A stretch of 64,000 bases of DNA from Pseudalkalibacillus salsuginis (GTDB taxonomy: Bacteria; Bacillota; Bacilli; Bacillales; Fictibacillaceae): NCBI RefSeq assembly GCF_021646685.1, contig NZ_JAKJHW010000007.1, positions 183,549 to 247,548 on the forward strand, in the 5' to 3' direction. A program made the translations under genes and the position numbers. The first letter of the stretch is position 1, and each line of letters begins with the position of its first letter. Below the pieces are notes generated by a model. The model saw only the letters and a list, made by a program, of their open reading frames with translations. It was not told where the DNA came from and did not search any database. Below, piece after piece: positions 29,114 to 39,119 of the stretch.

Positions 29114-29830
29114 ATGAGGAGCGAAGCGATATTAGTGGTCGATGATGAAGACGGAATTGTTGTAATGTTGGATAACCTTCTGCGAAGAGAAGGATATACC
29201 CATATTACAAAAGCAACCTCGGCTGCCGAAGCACTTACAGCAGTTCGAGCGGTGCGCTTCGATATGATCGTACTAGATGTAATGCTTCCCGACATGGATG
29301 GATTCACATTGTGTACGGAAATACGTAAAACCAGTAATACCCCAATCTTGTTCCTCACTGCTCGTTCCAGTGATTTAGATAAACTGCAAGGCTTGTATTT
29401 GGGAGGAGATGACTACTTAACGAAACCGTTCAATCCGCTGGAAGTGGTTGCTCGGATTCATGCCCATATAAGAAGGAGCTCCATTTATGCATCAGACTCG
29501 ATGAACACAGAAGAACTGTACAAATTCGACAGACTTACGGTTAACCGAACTACCGGTCAACTTATCGTTAACGATGAGGAAGTGCCTTGTCCGGCCAAAG
29601 AGTTTGAGCTGCTGCTCTACTTTTGCAAGCATCCGAATCGTGTATTTACCGTTCAGCAATTATATGAGCAGGTATGGGGGACGATGGTGGATGGGGATGA
29701 GAAGACTGTTGTGATCCACATCTCCAGATTGAGAAAGAAGCTCGAGGCCGATCCGTCTGTATCTAAGCTGATTGTCACTTTACGAGGCATTGGGTACAAG
29801 TTCGTCCCGCCTACAAGGAGTTTAAGATGA
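29114..29830 (+). CDS. OmpR-family response regulator
   Basis: A 238-residue regulator. The receiver has acidic residues VVDDED at 9-14, phospho-acceptor Asp in IVLDVMLPDMDG (about residue 55), and the conserved K in LTKPFNP. The C-terminal winged HTH carries LPAKEFELLLYF-like and RGIGYKF motifs. It overlaps the sensor kinase gene. The ATG has GGGAGGC upstream. Confidence 0.93.
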   Translation: MRSEAILVVDDEDGIVVMLDNLLRREGYTHITKATSAAEALTAVRAVRFDMIVLDVMLPDMDGFTLCTEIRKTSNTPILFLTARSSDLDKLQGLYLGGDDYLTKPFNPLEVVARIHAHIRRSSIYASDSMNTEELYKFDRLTVNRTTGQLIVNDEEVPCPAKEFELLLYFCKHPNRVFTVQQLYEQVWGTMVDGDEKTVVIHISRLRKKLEADPSVSKLIVTLRGIGYKFVPPTRSLR

Positions 29831-30891
29831 AGTTTATGTTGCGTATTGCTCTACAGTTGTTGTCGGCCTTTTTTTTGCTGTTTACTGTGGTTCAAGCTAT
29901 TGTGATTGCGGCGATTTATTTGATTTGGCCGGAAGCTGGTGCGGACGAGAATAGTCTAAATAGGTATGCGATTTTCGTTCAAGTCTTGTGCGGTGTCCTT
30001 TTTCTACTGACTTTACTTGTGACGGGTTGGTACTTGGGCAGGCCGATCTATTTCATAATTGTTTGGATTAAACGACTAGCGAACGGCCAATACGATACTC
30101 CCTTGCGATGGGAGGAGATTCGTAGGCGTAAAAGCGGATCGTTGAAAATCCCATATTCGGTCTATCGTGAAGTGTTTGAGCATTTACAGATACTTGCTGC
30201 CACACTTCAAAAGAATGAAGAAGATCTGCGAGAATCCGAACGAGCGAAAGAGGAATGGATTCGCGGGATATCTCATGATCTGAAAACGCCATTAACCTAC
30301 ATAACCGGCTATTCCACCATTTTGATGAATCAAGAGTACAACTTGACTGAAGTGGAACGAAGAGAGTATCTGTCCATCATTGAGCAGAAGGCTATCCATT
30401 TGCAGGAACTGGTACACGATCTTAATGAGAACATTCAAGGTCAGCTTCCGTTAAAAAAAGAGAAGTCAGATTTAATTGAACTTGTTCGTAGAGCGGTGGC
30501 GGACATTAGCAGTGCACCATGGGCGAATGGTCATCAGTTCACGATGGATTCGGATCAGAGACGCATCATAGCTGACATCGATCCGAAATTACTGACACGG
30601 GCGATCCGTAATTTGCTCGTTAACGCGGTAATCCACAATCCGGAAGGAACCGAAATTGCGGTTTTCATATCAGTTGAAAAAGGCAATACAGCGGAATGTA
30701 GAATTCGGGATAACGGAGTAGGTTTCATTGAAAGTGGCGTTCAAGTGGATGCGGCAACAATTCCCAAACGGGAGGGATTAGGGCTTTCTATCGCCAAACA
30801 GATCATCCATGCCCATGGCGGTGAATTAAAAATGAGCAGCAGACCAAATGAAGGGACGTCCATAACAATTAAGCTCCAAGTAACGGGTTAA
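29827..30891 (+). CDS. Two-component sensor histidine kinase
   Basis: A 354-residue kinase with two membrane helices (about 10-32 and 48-68), a HAMP-like stretch, HisKA box GISHDLKTPLTY with the phospho-acceptor His near residue 150, N box RNLLVNAVIHN, and G boxes RDNGVGF and GLGLSI. The extracellular loop is very short, so it may sense signals within the membrane or via the partner membrane protein downstream. Confidence 0.92.
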   Translation: MKFMLRIALQLLSAFFLLFTVVQAIVIAAIYLIWPEAGADENSLNRYAIFVQVLCGVLFLLTLLVTGWYLGRPIYFIIVWIKRLANGQYDTPLRWEEIRRRKSGSLKIPYSVYREVFEHLQILAATLQKNEEDLRESERAKEEWIRGISHDLKTPLTYITGYSTILMNQEYNLTEVERREYLSIIEQKAIHLQELVHDLNENIQGQLPLKKEKSDLIELVRRAVADISSAPWANGHQFTMDSDQRRIIADIDPKLLTRAIRNLLVNAVIHNPEGTEIAVFISVEKGNTAECRIRDNGVGFIESGVQVDAATIPKREGLGLSIAKQIIHAHGGELKMSSRPNEGTSITIKLQVTG

Positions 30892-30979
30892 AAGTTAAGA
30901 TGAAGTTGATCCCGTGTTTACCTCCTGTTTACTTGCGGTTCCTATACTAAGGAAAAGCAGATAAGGAGATGGGATAAAG

Positions 30980-32053
30980 ATGGGCTTTCAAAGCAGCTTA
31001 AGTACAGGGGCAGGTAAGAAGACTATTAGTGCCATAAAAACACGGTGGATCCGGTATGCGGTTATCCTTTGGACATTCATTTATGGTGGGCTAGGGATGT
31101 ACTGGTCGATTGGCGGTGAGGGATATCCATTCGGTTTGGATCAAGATGCCGCCGGCTCTTTTTATCGCCATGCCTCTTCTGAAATGTCAGGGGCGGTCAT
31201 TGCGATTCTCAGCGTACTAGGTATCATCGCACTCCTCTCGTTTGGCAGAATGTCGAGTCGATTCGTACGTAGGATCATCATTGGATTCTCATGGAGCATG
31301 GCGGTTATTCTCTGTCTCACCATTCCAGATGCCAGGCTGCTGATCGGGGTGGCATACGCGCCAGTTGCCTTGATCGGCGGCATATTCGGCGGAGGAATAT
31401 GGAGCGAATACCTGGATACAATCACATGGCCCATTATTAATCAGTGGATTTGCTTGACGGGCGGATTGCTTTGGGGAGCGGCAGCAGTGTCGCTGCAGCG
31501 CCAATTCAGGAATGCCTGCCTGCATTGCGGAATTGCAGAAGACGGTAACAGGCGGAAGTCAATGATCAAGGTGGAACGATGGGGAAGATGGATCACTTAT
31601 GTTGCGATCATTGCGCCCCTCTTTTACGATATTACCCGCTTGGCATGGTTGTTGGGCATACCACTTGGCATATCGGGGGAGCAATTTCAAATTCTGAAGG
31701 AGACAGGTGCCATATCGGCTGGGGCAGGACTCGCCTTCGTATCGATAGGCGGAGCCATTCTTACTCATGGATTGATTAGCCCATGGGGGGAAGTCTTTCC
31801 CAAGTGGATTCCATTTGCAGGAGGGAAACGTGTCCCTCCCGCTGTGGCGATTGTCCCTGCAGGTCTTGTTTCTGTATTGATTACAGTTATGGGGATGCAA
31901 GTCGTTTGCGATTTCAAGATTAGCGATGCGACACCGGACTGGGGGGCCGTAACGCCACTCTTGTTGTTTCCGGTTTGGGGGATTGCTCTCGGAGGCGCTG
32001 TCGTCTGCTATTATTACCGCAGGAGAGTTCGCTGTAACGAGTGCGGCCGGTGA
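30980..32053 (+). CDS. Multi-pass membrane protein in the two-component operon, unknown function
   Basis: A 357-residue protein with about eight hydrophobic helices. Two cysteine pairs, CLHC mid-protein and CNEC at the extreme C-terminus (RVRCNECGR), look like split zinc-binding knuckles. It follows the kinase gene by 88 bp with a strong AAGGAGATG site, and similar proteins accompany such kinases in Paenibacillus-like genomes as far as I recall. It may be a target or co-sensor. I do not recognise a named family. Confidence 0.7.
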   Translation: MGFQSSLSTGAGKKTISAIKTRWIRYAVILWTFIYGGLGMYWSIGGEGYPFGLDQDAAGSFYRHASSEMSGAVIAILSVLGIIALLSFGRMSSRFVRRIIIGFSWSMAVILCLTIPDARLLIGVAYAPVALIGGIFGGGIWSEYLDTITWPIINQWICLTGGLLWGAAAVSLQRQFRNACLHCGIAEDGNRRKSMIKVERWGRWITYVAIIAPLFYDITRLAWLLGIPLGISGEQFQILKETGAISAGAGLAFVSIGGAILTHGLISPWGEVFPKWIPFAGGKRVPPAVAIVPAGLVSVLITVMGMQVVCDFKISDATPDWGAVTPLLLFPVWGIALGGAVVCYYYRRRVRCNECGR

Positions 32054-32157
32054 GTAAAGCTCATAGTCAGTGGGAGACTTCCAAGCTTAGTATTGCTTGA
32101 AAACTTCTTTATTTTTAGCTATGTTAAAGAATAATGTTGATTTTTATAAATAAAAAT

Positions 32158-32184
32158 GGGGAACTCCGTTTTTTGGGAGTCCCT
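32158..32184 (-). terminator. Terminator downstream of the GNAT gene
   Basis: GGGAACTCC pairs with GGGAGTCCC apart from one bulge. On the minus strand it is followed by CATTTTTAT. It may also serve the membrane-protein gene. Confidence 0.55.
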
Positions 32185-32217
32185 TGTTCAATTAAGGCTC
32201 CCGACTGTTGGAATAGA

Positions 32218-32784
32218 TTACTTTGAGTTCTTGTAATAAACTAAATGGTCGGTCCACTCATCATATTCGTATATAAAACCTTTTCGAATACATTCGAATT
32301 CCATACCTACACTTTCAGCTAATTTCATAGAAGGTGTATTATCAAGGTTAATATGGGCTTCTATACGGTGGAATTTCAAATGTTTAAATGCCATATTAAG
32401 AGCTTCTTTTACTGCTTCTTTGCCGTACCCTCTTCTACAATACTGATTATGGATGGTATATCCTATCCTTCCCCATTGGAAATCATCTCTTGCTAAGGTT
32501 GTAAAATCAACCATACCTAGATGCGTACCATCTTCTTTTCTAAACACACCAAATACGTGAGCAGTATCTGTAAGTGCTAACTCTTGATGTTTATTTACCA
32601 GATTATGAAACCACTCCAATGTACATTCACTCATATCGATTTTTCCTTTATCATGGCGATTTTGAGATGGATAACGGTTTTCAAATTCATTTAACCAATT
32701 TTCATAGTCGTCTTTCTTTAATGGTCTTATTACTAATCTTTCTGTTTTTGAAATATACTCAAATTTTTCCTCTTTCAATTTCAA
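32218..32784 (-). CDS. GNAT acetyltransferase, RimJ/RimL type
   Basis: A 188-residue GNAT protein with CoA-binding loop CRRGYGKEAVKEALNMAF and the FHRIEAHINLDNTPSMKLAESVGM segment. It differs clearly from the GNAT protein at 11556. The TTG start follows GAGGAG eight bases upstream. Substrate unknown. Confidence 0.85.
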   Translation of the reverse strand: MKLKEEKFEYISKTERLVIRPLKKDDYENWLNEFENRYPSQNRHDKGKIDMSECTLEWFHNLVNKHQELALTDTAHVFGVFRKEDGTHLGMVDFTTLARDDFQWGRIGYTIHNQYCRRGYGKEAVKEALNMAFKHLKFHRIEAHINLDNTPSMKLAESVGMEFECIRKGFIYEYDEWTDHLVYYKNSK

Positions 32785-33082
32785 TGTGACATCTCCTCTG
32801 CATTGACTTTTTCCTAAAGACGAAACCTGCTTTGTTAATATGATTTAGTTTATATGCCATAAGACATCACACCTTTCATTATTTACTCTTTTTTGCTCAT
32901 TTGGAAAATTTCAACAACCTAAGTTTGTCATAGGTCGCATCCGTTGAGAACGGGCAGCTTTCCACAATCATTTTACTAACGGTGATGTCGTCATTACGAT
33001 GTTTAATTTGGTCAAGGAATTCAAACCAACTCAAATAATGGTCGAGGTACTTCGTTGCCACGCCAATGCGACTCTTACTATG
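32785..33082. other. Gap between GNAT and rlmCD
   Basis: No gene, hairpin or repeat stands out. A 33-codon frame near 32861 overlaps the GNAT start and was judged non-coding. Confidence 0.3.
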
Positions 33083-34456
33083 CTACTTCTTTACGAGCGA
33101 CACACAGCACTCCACATGTGTCGTATGGGGGAACATGTCGACGGGTTGGATTTGTTCGGTTTTGTAGCCACCTTGTTCAAGTATGGCGAGATCACGGGCA
33201 AGGGTTGCTGGGTTGCAGGATACATAGACAACCCGGTTCGGTTTCATGTCCAGGATCGTGTTAAGCAGGGTTTCGTCGCAGCCTTTCCGTGGCGGGTCGA
33301 CGACGATCGTGTCGGCTTTGATCCCTTTTTCATACCAGGCCGGGATGATCGCTTCCGCTTCCCCGACTTCAAACTCCACGTTCGTCATCCCATTCAGTTC
33401 CGCATTCCGTTTGGCATCTTCAATCGCTTCTGGAACGATTTCGACGCCGTATACCTTCTTCGCTTTTTGGGCGAGGAACAATGATATGGTCCCGATGCCG
33501 CAATAAGCGTCGATCACCGTTTCGTTTGCCTTAAGCTGTGCATACTCCAATGCATTGTCATAGAGCACTTTCGTTTGCGTCGGGTTCACTTGATAGAACG
33601 AACGGGCTGATATTGCGAATTGGATGTCGCCGATCGTATCGTAAATGTACTCATCTCCCCAAAGGATGCCTGTCTGATCGCCGAAGATAACATTCGTCTT
33701 TTTCGGATTGATGTTTTGGACGATCGATTTAACATGCGGAATCTGATCGACGATGTCTGCGATGATGTTCTTTTTGTTCTGTAGCTCTTTTCCTTTCGTG
33801 ACGAGGACGACCATGATCTGACCGGTGTTTTGGCCGTACTTCGCGATGACGTGGCGGAGTGTCCCTTTATGGGTCCGTTCGTCATACGCCCGGATGCCGT
33901 ATTTTTTGGCGATCTCTTTTACCGTCTGCACGACTAGGTCATTTGCTTCCTGCTGGATCAGGCATTCCTTCATATCGATGATCCGGTGGCTTCCCTTTTG
34001 ATAGAAGCCTGTGATCAGTCCGCCTTCTTCCTCACCGACTGGCACTTGGGCTTTGTTCCGGTAGCGCCATGGATCATCCATTCCGAGGACAGGATGAATC
34101 GTGACATCCTTCAGCTTACCGATCCGCTCCATGACGTCCTGTACTTGTTTTCGTTTGTACTCGAGCTGCCCTTCATAGGTGAGGTGCTGAAGCTGACAGC
34201 CGCCGCACTGCTCGTAGATCGGGCATGGCGGTATCGTACGGTGCCCGCTTTCCTTTGTTACCTCCAACAGTTTGCCGAACCCAAAGCCCTTCTTCGTCTT
34301 GATGACTTTGACCTTCGCCTCTTCACCAGGAAGGCCTCTCGGGACGAAAAGCGTGTAGCCGTTAACCTTCGCCACTCCCGCGCCATCATGGGACAGGTCT
34401 TCGAACGTGACGTTGATGATATCGTTTTTTTGTACAGGTAAGGCTTGTTTTGCCAT
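33083..34456 (-). CDS. rlmCD: 23S rRNA (uracil-C5)-methyltransferase RlmCD (TrmA family)
   Basis: A 457-residue enzyme that methylates uracils in 23S rRNA using SAM. It has an N-terminal TRAM domain (residues about 8-66), an iron-sulfur cysteine cluster ([14 protein letters not shown]), SAM motif [21 protein letters not shown], and the catalytic Cys in [10 protein letters not shown] near residue 428. It matches Bacillus YefA in length. It lies alone here, about 17 kb from gatCAB, whereas in B. subtilis the two are closer. Confidence 0.93.
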   Translation of the reverse strand: MAKQALPVQKNDIINVTFEDLSHDGAGVAKVNGYTLFVPRGLPGEEAKVKVIKTKKGFGFGKLLEVTKESGHRTIPPCPIYEQCGGCQLQHLTYEGQLEYKRKQVQDVMERIGKLKDVTIHPVLGMDDPWRYRNKAQVPVGEEEGGLITGFYQKGSHRIIDMKECLIQQEANDLVVQTVKEIAKKYGIRAYDERTHKGTLRHVIAKYGQNTGQIMVVLVTKGKELQNKKNIIADIVDQIPHVKSIVQNINPKKTNVIFGDQTGILWGDEYIYDTIGDIQFAISARSFYQVNPTQTKVLYDNALEYAQLKANETVIDAYCGIGTISLFLAQKAKKVYGVEIVPEAIEDAKRNAELNGMTNVEFEVGEAEAIIPAWYEKGIKADTIVVDPPRKGCDETLLNTILDMKPNRVVYVSCNPATLARDLAILEQGGYKTEQIQPVDMFPHTTHVECCVSLVKK

Positions 34457-34542
34457 GTGATTTTCCTTCTTCCGCTCGTAAAATTCTTATCTGATTGTAG
34501 CACATCCGGAAGCCAATAAACAAAATACAGACTAGCGCGAAA

Positions 34543-34569
34543 AAGCTCCCAACGACTAGCTGGGAGCTT
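34543..34569 (-). terminator. Terminator of the yqhQ-like gene
   Basis: AAGCTCCCA and TGGGAGCTT form a 9-bp stem followed by TTTTT on the minus strand, 14 bp after the stop. Confidence 0.85.
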
Positions 34570-34582
34570 CTGATTGTATGGA

Positions 34583-35311
34583 TTATGCTTCTACACTTTT
34601 AAGAGTTTTCATGCTTTCGATGGCGATATTCAGATGCTTCTCTTCAGGTTTTGAAGTGAAACAAACGTATTGAAGAAAGGAACCGACCTTATAGAAGAGC
34701 GTCATGCGGCTTCTCTTCATACGGAACATTTCATAGCCGATACTCCATGCGATGAGCATGTTGAGGACCATATTTTCCATAAAAAAGGACAGGATGGTGG
34801 TATTGAAGATGATGAACACAACAAGATTCGTCCCACACCGTGGATGGACCCTCGGCTGCTTCGCGACATTCTCATAGGTGAGAGGAAGGTTCTTGTCTTC
34901 ACAATGTGCGACCATATGTTCAGCCGCGTGATACTTGGAGATGCTCGTGAATTTAATGACAACGGCAGCAAGCGCAATCGCTGCAAAAGAAAAGAGCCAT
35001 TCCATTTCCAGCAGTGGCAGACGACTGGTACTTGTTCCGCTTGGCAGAACTTTTCCTGCTAAAAGAAGTGTCGCGAAAGCTAAAATGAGCTGCTTATACA
35101 CATTCATCATCGCTTTGACGATCGACCAGACACCTCTGACGAAAGGGATCTTGTTGAGAACCGAATCCAGCTTGCCTTCATTATTATGTATGGCTTCAAC
35201 CTTTGATTGAAACGATCCGTTGTTGTAGATTGCTTTCACACGGAATTTTTTCCCGATGAACAAGACGCTGTTCAGTCCAGCAGCTCCACCTTTATATACC
35301 TGCATCAACAT
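34583..35311 (-). CDS. DUF1385 (YqhQ-like) membrane protein
   Basis: A 242-residue protein with DUF1385 features: N-terminal VYKGGAAGLNSVLFIGKKF, a KYHAAEHMVAHCEDKNLP stretch with closely spaced histidines that may bind metal, and PRVHPRCGTNL. Three to four membrane helices follow residue 70. Start at 35311 is preferred (AAAAGGA five bases before), though ATG 35305 is possible. The role is unknown. Confidence 0.85.
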   Translation of the reverse strand: MLMQVYKGGAAGLNSVLFIGKKFRVKAIYNNGSFQSKVEAIHNNEGKLDSVLNKIPFVRGVWSIVKAMMNVYKQLILAFATLLLAGKVLPSGTSTSRLPLLEMEWLFSFAAIALAAVVIKFTSISKYHAAEHMVAHCEDKNLPLTYENVAKQPRVHPRCGTNLVVFIIFNTTILSFFMENMVLNMLIAWSIGYEMFRMKRSRMTLFYKVGSFLQYVCFTSKPEEKHLNIAIESMKTLKSVEA

Positions 35312-35448
35312 CACATTCCTTTTGATTTCGGATAGTACCAGTGTACAATAATCTGAATATTTATACAACAATTAAAAAGGTTAACTTGTTTTCCATTTAA
35401 CAGAAATTGGGCATAAAGACAGTATGGACGTGAATGGAGGAGGTTCTT

Positions 35449-35628
35449 ATGAATATCATCTTTATCCCCCTGATGATGGCCATCGTCGGGTTTGCGGTCG
35501 GTTATTTTCAAGAAGGCCTACAAGTCGGGGTCATCTATGCGATTGGTTTTTTTAGCGGAAGCTTCATCTATCGTACCTTACGTCACTATATCGTTAAAAA
35601 TACCAAAAAAATCAGCCCCAGGCGATGA
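35449..35628 (+). CDS. 59-aa membrane protein, two helices
   Basis: Two hydrophobic segments near residues 3-22 and 27-45 and a basic C-terminus. The ATG is preceded by GGAGGAGG at good spacing. Convergent with ggt and divergent from the DUF1385 gene. Function unknown. Confidence 0.7.
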   Translation: MNIIFIPLMMAIVGFAVGYFQEGLQVGVIYAIGFFSGSFIYRTLRHYIVKNTKKISPRR

Positions 35629-35641
35629 ACGCTCAGGGCTG
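35613..35641. terminator. Shared terminator between the 59-aa gene and ggt
   Basis: CAGCCC/GGGCTG stem with T tract on the plus strand and A-rich flank on the other. It overlaps the last codons of the small gene. Confidence 0.6.
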
Positions 35642-35647
35642 TTTTTC

Positions 35648-37417
35648 TTATTTCGAGTGACCCTTTCCAGGTTCGTTGATTCCAATGGCGGCTCCGATCC
35701 TTCTGGAGTCGGATGCCCCGTAGAACAGGCCTTTGTCATAATCGATTTGGATACTCTGGACGTTTCCGATCGTCGTTGAAGAGCCGATATTATGACCCAT
35801 ATCCGCCAGCTGCTCCCGTACTTCTGCTGAAATTCCTTGTTCCCAGTTCATTGCTGAAGTGTGCGAGTTATAAATCCTTGGTGCTTCGATTGCTTCTTTC
35901 AGCTCCATGTCATACTCGACTAGGTTCAGGAAGACTTGGAGGACTGATACGATGATCCGTGGTCCGCCCGGTGAACCGAGTGTCAAAATCGGTTTCCCGT
36001 CATCAAGAACCATCGTAGGGGTCATGCTGCTCATCGGGCGTTTGTTCGGCTGCACTTCATTCGCTCCGCCTGGACGCGCATCAAAATCCGTGATTTCATT
36101 GTTCAGCATCAAACCATAACCTGGTACCATGATGCCTGTACCAAACACTTGCTCGATCGTTGTCGTATAGGAAACGACGTTGCCCCATTTATCCGCAACA
36201 GTGAAGTGAGTAGTTTCTCCCATTTCTTTATCGTCTGCTTGCTCGACGACATCCATCGCAGGGTCAGCCTCTTCATATTGCCACGGGTCGCCTGCTTCGA
36301 CATTCCGGTTCGCCTCATTCAAGTCGATCAGGGCTCGTCTTTCTTCAATATAATCCGGATGGAGCATGCCATGCATCGGCACATCGACAAATTCAGGATC
36401 GCCGATATAGGCAGCTCGGTCCGCATAACTTACTTTCATCGCTTCCGATAAAAGATGGTATTTCTCGACGGAATTTTCTCCGTATTGGCCGATATCGAAG
36501 TCTTCTAACAGCTTCAGCATTTGCAACAATGTCAGACCACCCGAGCTAGGGGGCGGCATGCTGGCAATCTCGTAATTTTTATAATCACCATATACAGGTT
36601 CATCAACGGTCACATCATAATTCGCTAAGTCTTCTGGAGTCATCGTTCCGCCGAAGTCCTGGACCGTGTCTGCTAGCGCCTGTCCGATTTCTCCGTTATA
36701 GAGCGCTTCGGTTCCATTCGAACGGATCAGCTTCAACGTTTTCGCAAGGTCTTTTTGCTGTAGCCATTCCCCGGCTTCAAGCGGTTCGCCATCCGGTAAA
36801 AAGACATCTTTGGCAGCAGTCGCTGACAGTTTGTCCTCATTTGAGGCAATCATACGGGCAAGGTATTCATCGATTGCAAAACCTTTATCCGCCAGATGGA
36901 TCGCAGGGGTGATCAACTGTTCCATCGGTCTTGTCCCCCATTTTTCAAGGGCGGTTTCCAGACCTTTCAATGTACCAGGCACGCCAACCGCATTTCCATG
37001 TCTCGAACGTTCTCCAAACGGGATGATCCTTCCATTTTCATCAAGGAACATGTCTGGCTCTGCTCCTGCAGATGCTCTTTCCCGGCTGTTGATGATCGTG
37101 ACGTCCTCTGCCTCGGCATCATAAACCATCATAAAGCCACCGCCACCGATTCCAGACATCATCGGTTCGACGACGTTCAGCGCAAATTGGATCGCTACTG
37201 CAGCGTCGACAGCATTCCCGCCTTTTTTCAAGACGTCAGCTCCGACCTTTGATGCCAGCGTATGGGAAGTGGACACCATACCGTGTGTACCGACATCGTA
37301 TTCTTTAAATTCCTCAGGATTGTCTTTCTTCGCTATACCTGAGGCTGGAGCCATCGAAAATAGTAGAACGAAAGCCAAGAGTGCGTACGTGAACTTCTTC
37401 CAATACAACTTCGTCAT
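35648..37417 (-). CDS. ggt: Gamma-glutamyltransferase, secreted
   Basis: A 589-residue Ggt precursor with a signal peptide (FTYALLAFVLLFSMAPASG). It transfers or hydrolyses the gamma-glutamyl group of glutathione or poly-gamma-glutamate outside the cell. The precursor cleaves itself before the catalytic Thr in GETTHFTVAD (about residue 399). Substrate-site stretches SGIGGGGFM, NSRERA and NNEITDF, and SSMTP are present. Start chosen at the ATG following GGAGGGG. It is divergent from a LysR-type regulator. Confidence 0.94.
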   Translation of the reverse strand: MTKLYWKKFTYALLAFVLLFSMAPASGIAKKDNPEEFKEYDVGTHGMVSTSHTLASKVGADVLKKGGNAVDAAVAIQFALNVVEPMMSGIGGGGFMMVYDAEAEDVTIINSRERASAGAEPDMFLDENGRIIPFGERSRHGNAVGVPGTLKGLETALEKWGTRPMEQLITPAIHLADKGFAIDEYLARMIASNEDKLSATAAKDVFLPDGEPLEAGEWLQQKDLAKTLKLIRSNGTEALYNGEIGQALADTVQDFGGTMTPEDLANYDVTVDEPVYGDYKNYEIASMPPPSSGGLTLLQMLKLLEDFDIGQYGENSVEKYHLLSEAMKVSYADRAAYIGDPEFVDVPMHGMLHPDYIEERRALIDLNEANRNVEAGDPWQYEEADPAMDVVEQADDKEMGETTHFTVADKWGNVVSYTTTIEQVFGTGIMVPGYGLMLNNEITDFDARPGGANEVQPNKRPMSSMTPTMVLDDGKPILTLGSPGGPRIIVSVLQVFLNLVEYDMELKEAIEAPRIYNSHTSAMNWEQGISAEVREQLADMGHNIGSSTTIGNVQSIQIDYDKGLFYGASDSRRIGAAIGINEPGKGHSK

Positions 37418-37511
37418 TTTACAATCCCCTCCTGAATTTAAAATATTTAGAATTATTATAAATTTTATCATCAAAACCTTAGTCGGATTGATATAATATG
37501 GTTATGAACTT

Positions 37512-37526
37512 ATAAGCCTTACTTAT
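37512..37526. promoter_or_regulatory. LysR-type box between ggt and the LysR gene
   Basis: ATAAG-CCTTA-CTTAT is a perfect-arm palindrome of the T-N11-A class. It matches the ATAA-N7-TTAT pattern recognised by several Bacillus LysR proteins such as CcpC and CitR. Confidence 0.6.
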
Positions 37527-37689
37527 ATACGGGACTTTATCATTGTAATGAAGTCATCGATCTGTGCTAATCCGCCTATAAATCATCGCCCTTTCCTCCA
37601 CGATCTGACACTTCTTTACGATACCGATTGAAAAATAATACGATTTTCCCATTATCTTGTAAAATAGCTGGTTATTAAGGAGGTTTTCG

Positions 37690-38604
37690 ATGAATTTACT
37701 TGCATTTCGTTACTTTTTAGAAGTGGCTAAAACGTTGAATTTCAGCAAAGCTTCCGAGTCGTTGAATATTTCACAGCCAGGGTTGAGCCAGCAAATAACG
37801 AGTTTGGAAAATGAATTGGGTATCAAGCTGTTGAATCGCTCAACAAGGAAAGTGACATTGACGGAAGAAGGTGAGTATCTCGTAAAAAGCCTCCAGCCCT
37901 CATTCGAACATATCGAGAACGTCATTACGGAACTGAAAGAAAACCAACAACTGCCGAGTGCTTCACTCCGGATCGCGACTGTTCCTTCTGCCGCAAGCAA
38001 CCTGATTCCGACCGCCTTGAAACAATTGCAAGCAGAGTTGCATGATTTTGAATTTTATCTGCAAGAGGTCACCTCCTCAAAAGCGATTGAACTAGTGGAA
38101 AGCCAACGGTCCCATCTTGCCTTGATCCGGACGCCCATCGATGTAAAACGATTGGATGATCGCGGGCTGGATATGCTGGAATTCGAGCGCCATCCTCTGC
38201 AGGTCATCGTTTCCGCTGAACACCCGATAGCTGAGCGATCCTCTATCGATTTATACGAGCTGAGGAATGAGCCTTTCATCCATTATGACGAGAAGGAAGC
38301 GCCGTCCCTCTTTTACTTGTTGGAGAGGGCTTGCCTTTCTGCAGGCTTCATACCGAATACGATCGGCGGCGGGCCGGAAATCCTGACGATTTCGACGCTC
38401 GTTTCCAATGGGCTGGGGATCACCTTGATGCCGAGGGACATGTATCATTTGATCCAATCCTACCGAATAAAAGCGATCGATATTGATGGGGATCAGTCAT
38501 ACAGTTCCATCTCGGTCATTTGGAAAATAGAATCCTACGTCCCTCTCGTCACCCAGCGTTTTCTGAACATCCTGCAAGGTTGCGAGATGATGAGGAGCAC
38601 GTAA
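37690..38604 (+). CDS. LysR-family transcriptional regulator
   Basis: A 304-residue LysR protein with HTH in residues about 1-60 (FSKASESLNISQPGLSQQI) and an effector-binding domain. It is divergent from ggt and so may control it, sensing an amino-acid or peptide signal. The ATG is preceded by AAGGAGG. Confidence 0.88.
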   Translation: MNLLAFRYFLEVAKTLNFSKASESLNISQPGLSQQITSLENELGIKLLNRSTRKVTLTEEGEYLVKSLQPSFEHIENVITELKENQQLPSASLRIATVPSAASNLIPTALKQLQAELHDFEFYLQEVTSSKAIELVESQRSHLALIRTPIDVKRLDDRGLDMLEFERHPLQVIVSAEHPIAERSSIDLYELRNEPFIHYDEKEAPSLFYLLERACLSAGFIPNTIGGGPEILTISTLVSNGLGITLMPRDMYHLIQSYRIKAIDIDGDQSYSSISVIWKIESYVPLVTQRFLNILQGCEMMRST

Positions 38605-38791
38605 AAAGCCCCCGAGTAAATTGGCTGGGAGCTTCCTAAATTGACAACCTATTATGGACTTTAATTAAGCGTTGTTAACCCTGTGGGAAAAGCCTCAGGC
38701 TAGACCTGAGGCAGGAGGCTTGATTCCTTCAAAAAACTATAATGAAGGATCACAGGGCCAATATTTAAAAATTTCAAAAGGAGGAATGACA

Positions 38792-39111
38792 TTGAAAACA
38801 TTTTTAGTGACGCTTAGTAAAAAGATAGAAGGCGAATTGACTGATGATCTGTTACATAGGCATGTCGATTATTTGAAATTTATGAACCAGAACGGATCTT
38901 TAATCATGTGCGGCCCTTTTGTAGATAAGGATGGCGCAATGATGATCTTCAGGTGCCATTCTTCGAACAAGTGAAGACCCTTGTCAGCAAAGACCCGTTC
39001 ATTGAGGAACAGTATTATGGAACCTATGATGTTACTGAATTTATTGATGCAAATGACGAAAACAATTGGCTTGTTGACACACCACAAACTCAAGAGAATT
39101 TGAAACAATAG
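38792..39111 (+). pseudogene. YciI-like protein, frameshifted
   Basis: The first frame reads MKTFLVTLSKKIEGELTD through GPFVDKDGAMMIF, a YciI-type start. It then ends at a stop at 38974, while the remaining half (VPFFEQVKTLVSKDPFIEEQ and TYDVTEFIDAND) continues in the next frame to 39111. One base is missing near 38950. The TTG start has AAAGGAGG. This may be a true pseudogene or a sequencing error. Confidence 0.7.
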
Positions 39112-39119
39112 TATACCTT

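Noticed and set aside
32765..32866. 33-codon minus-strand frame overlapping the GNAT start
   Set aside because: It is short, overlaps the GNAT start codon and has no recognisable features; I could not support it.
37418..37689. Riboswitch or T-box upstream of ggt or LysR
   Set aside because: No T-box sequence, conserved stem set or leader terminator is seen; only a LysR box.
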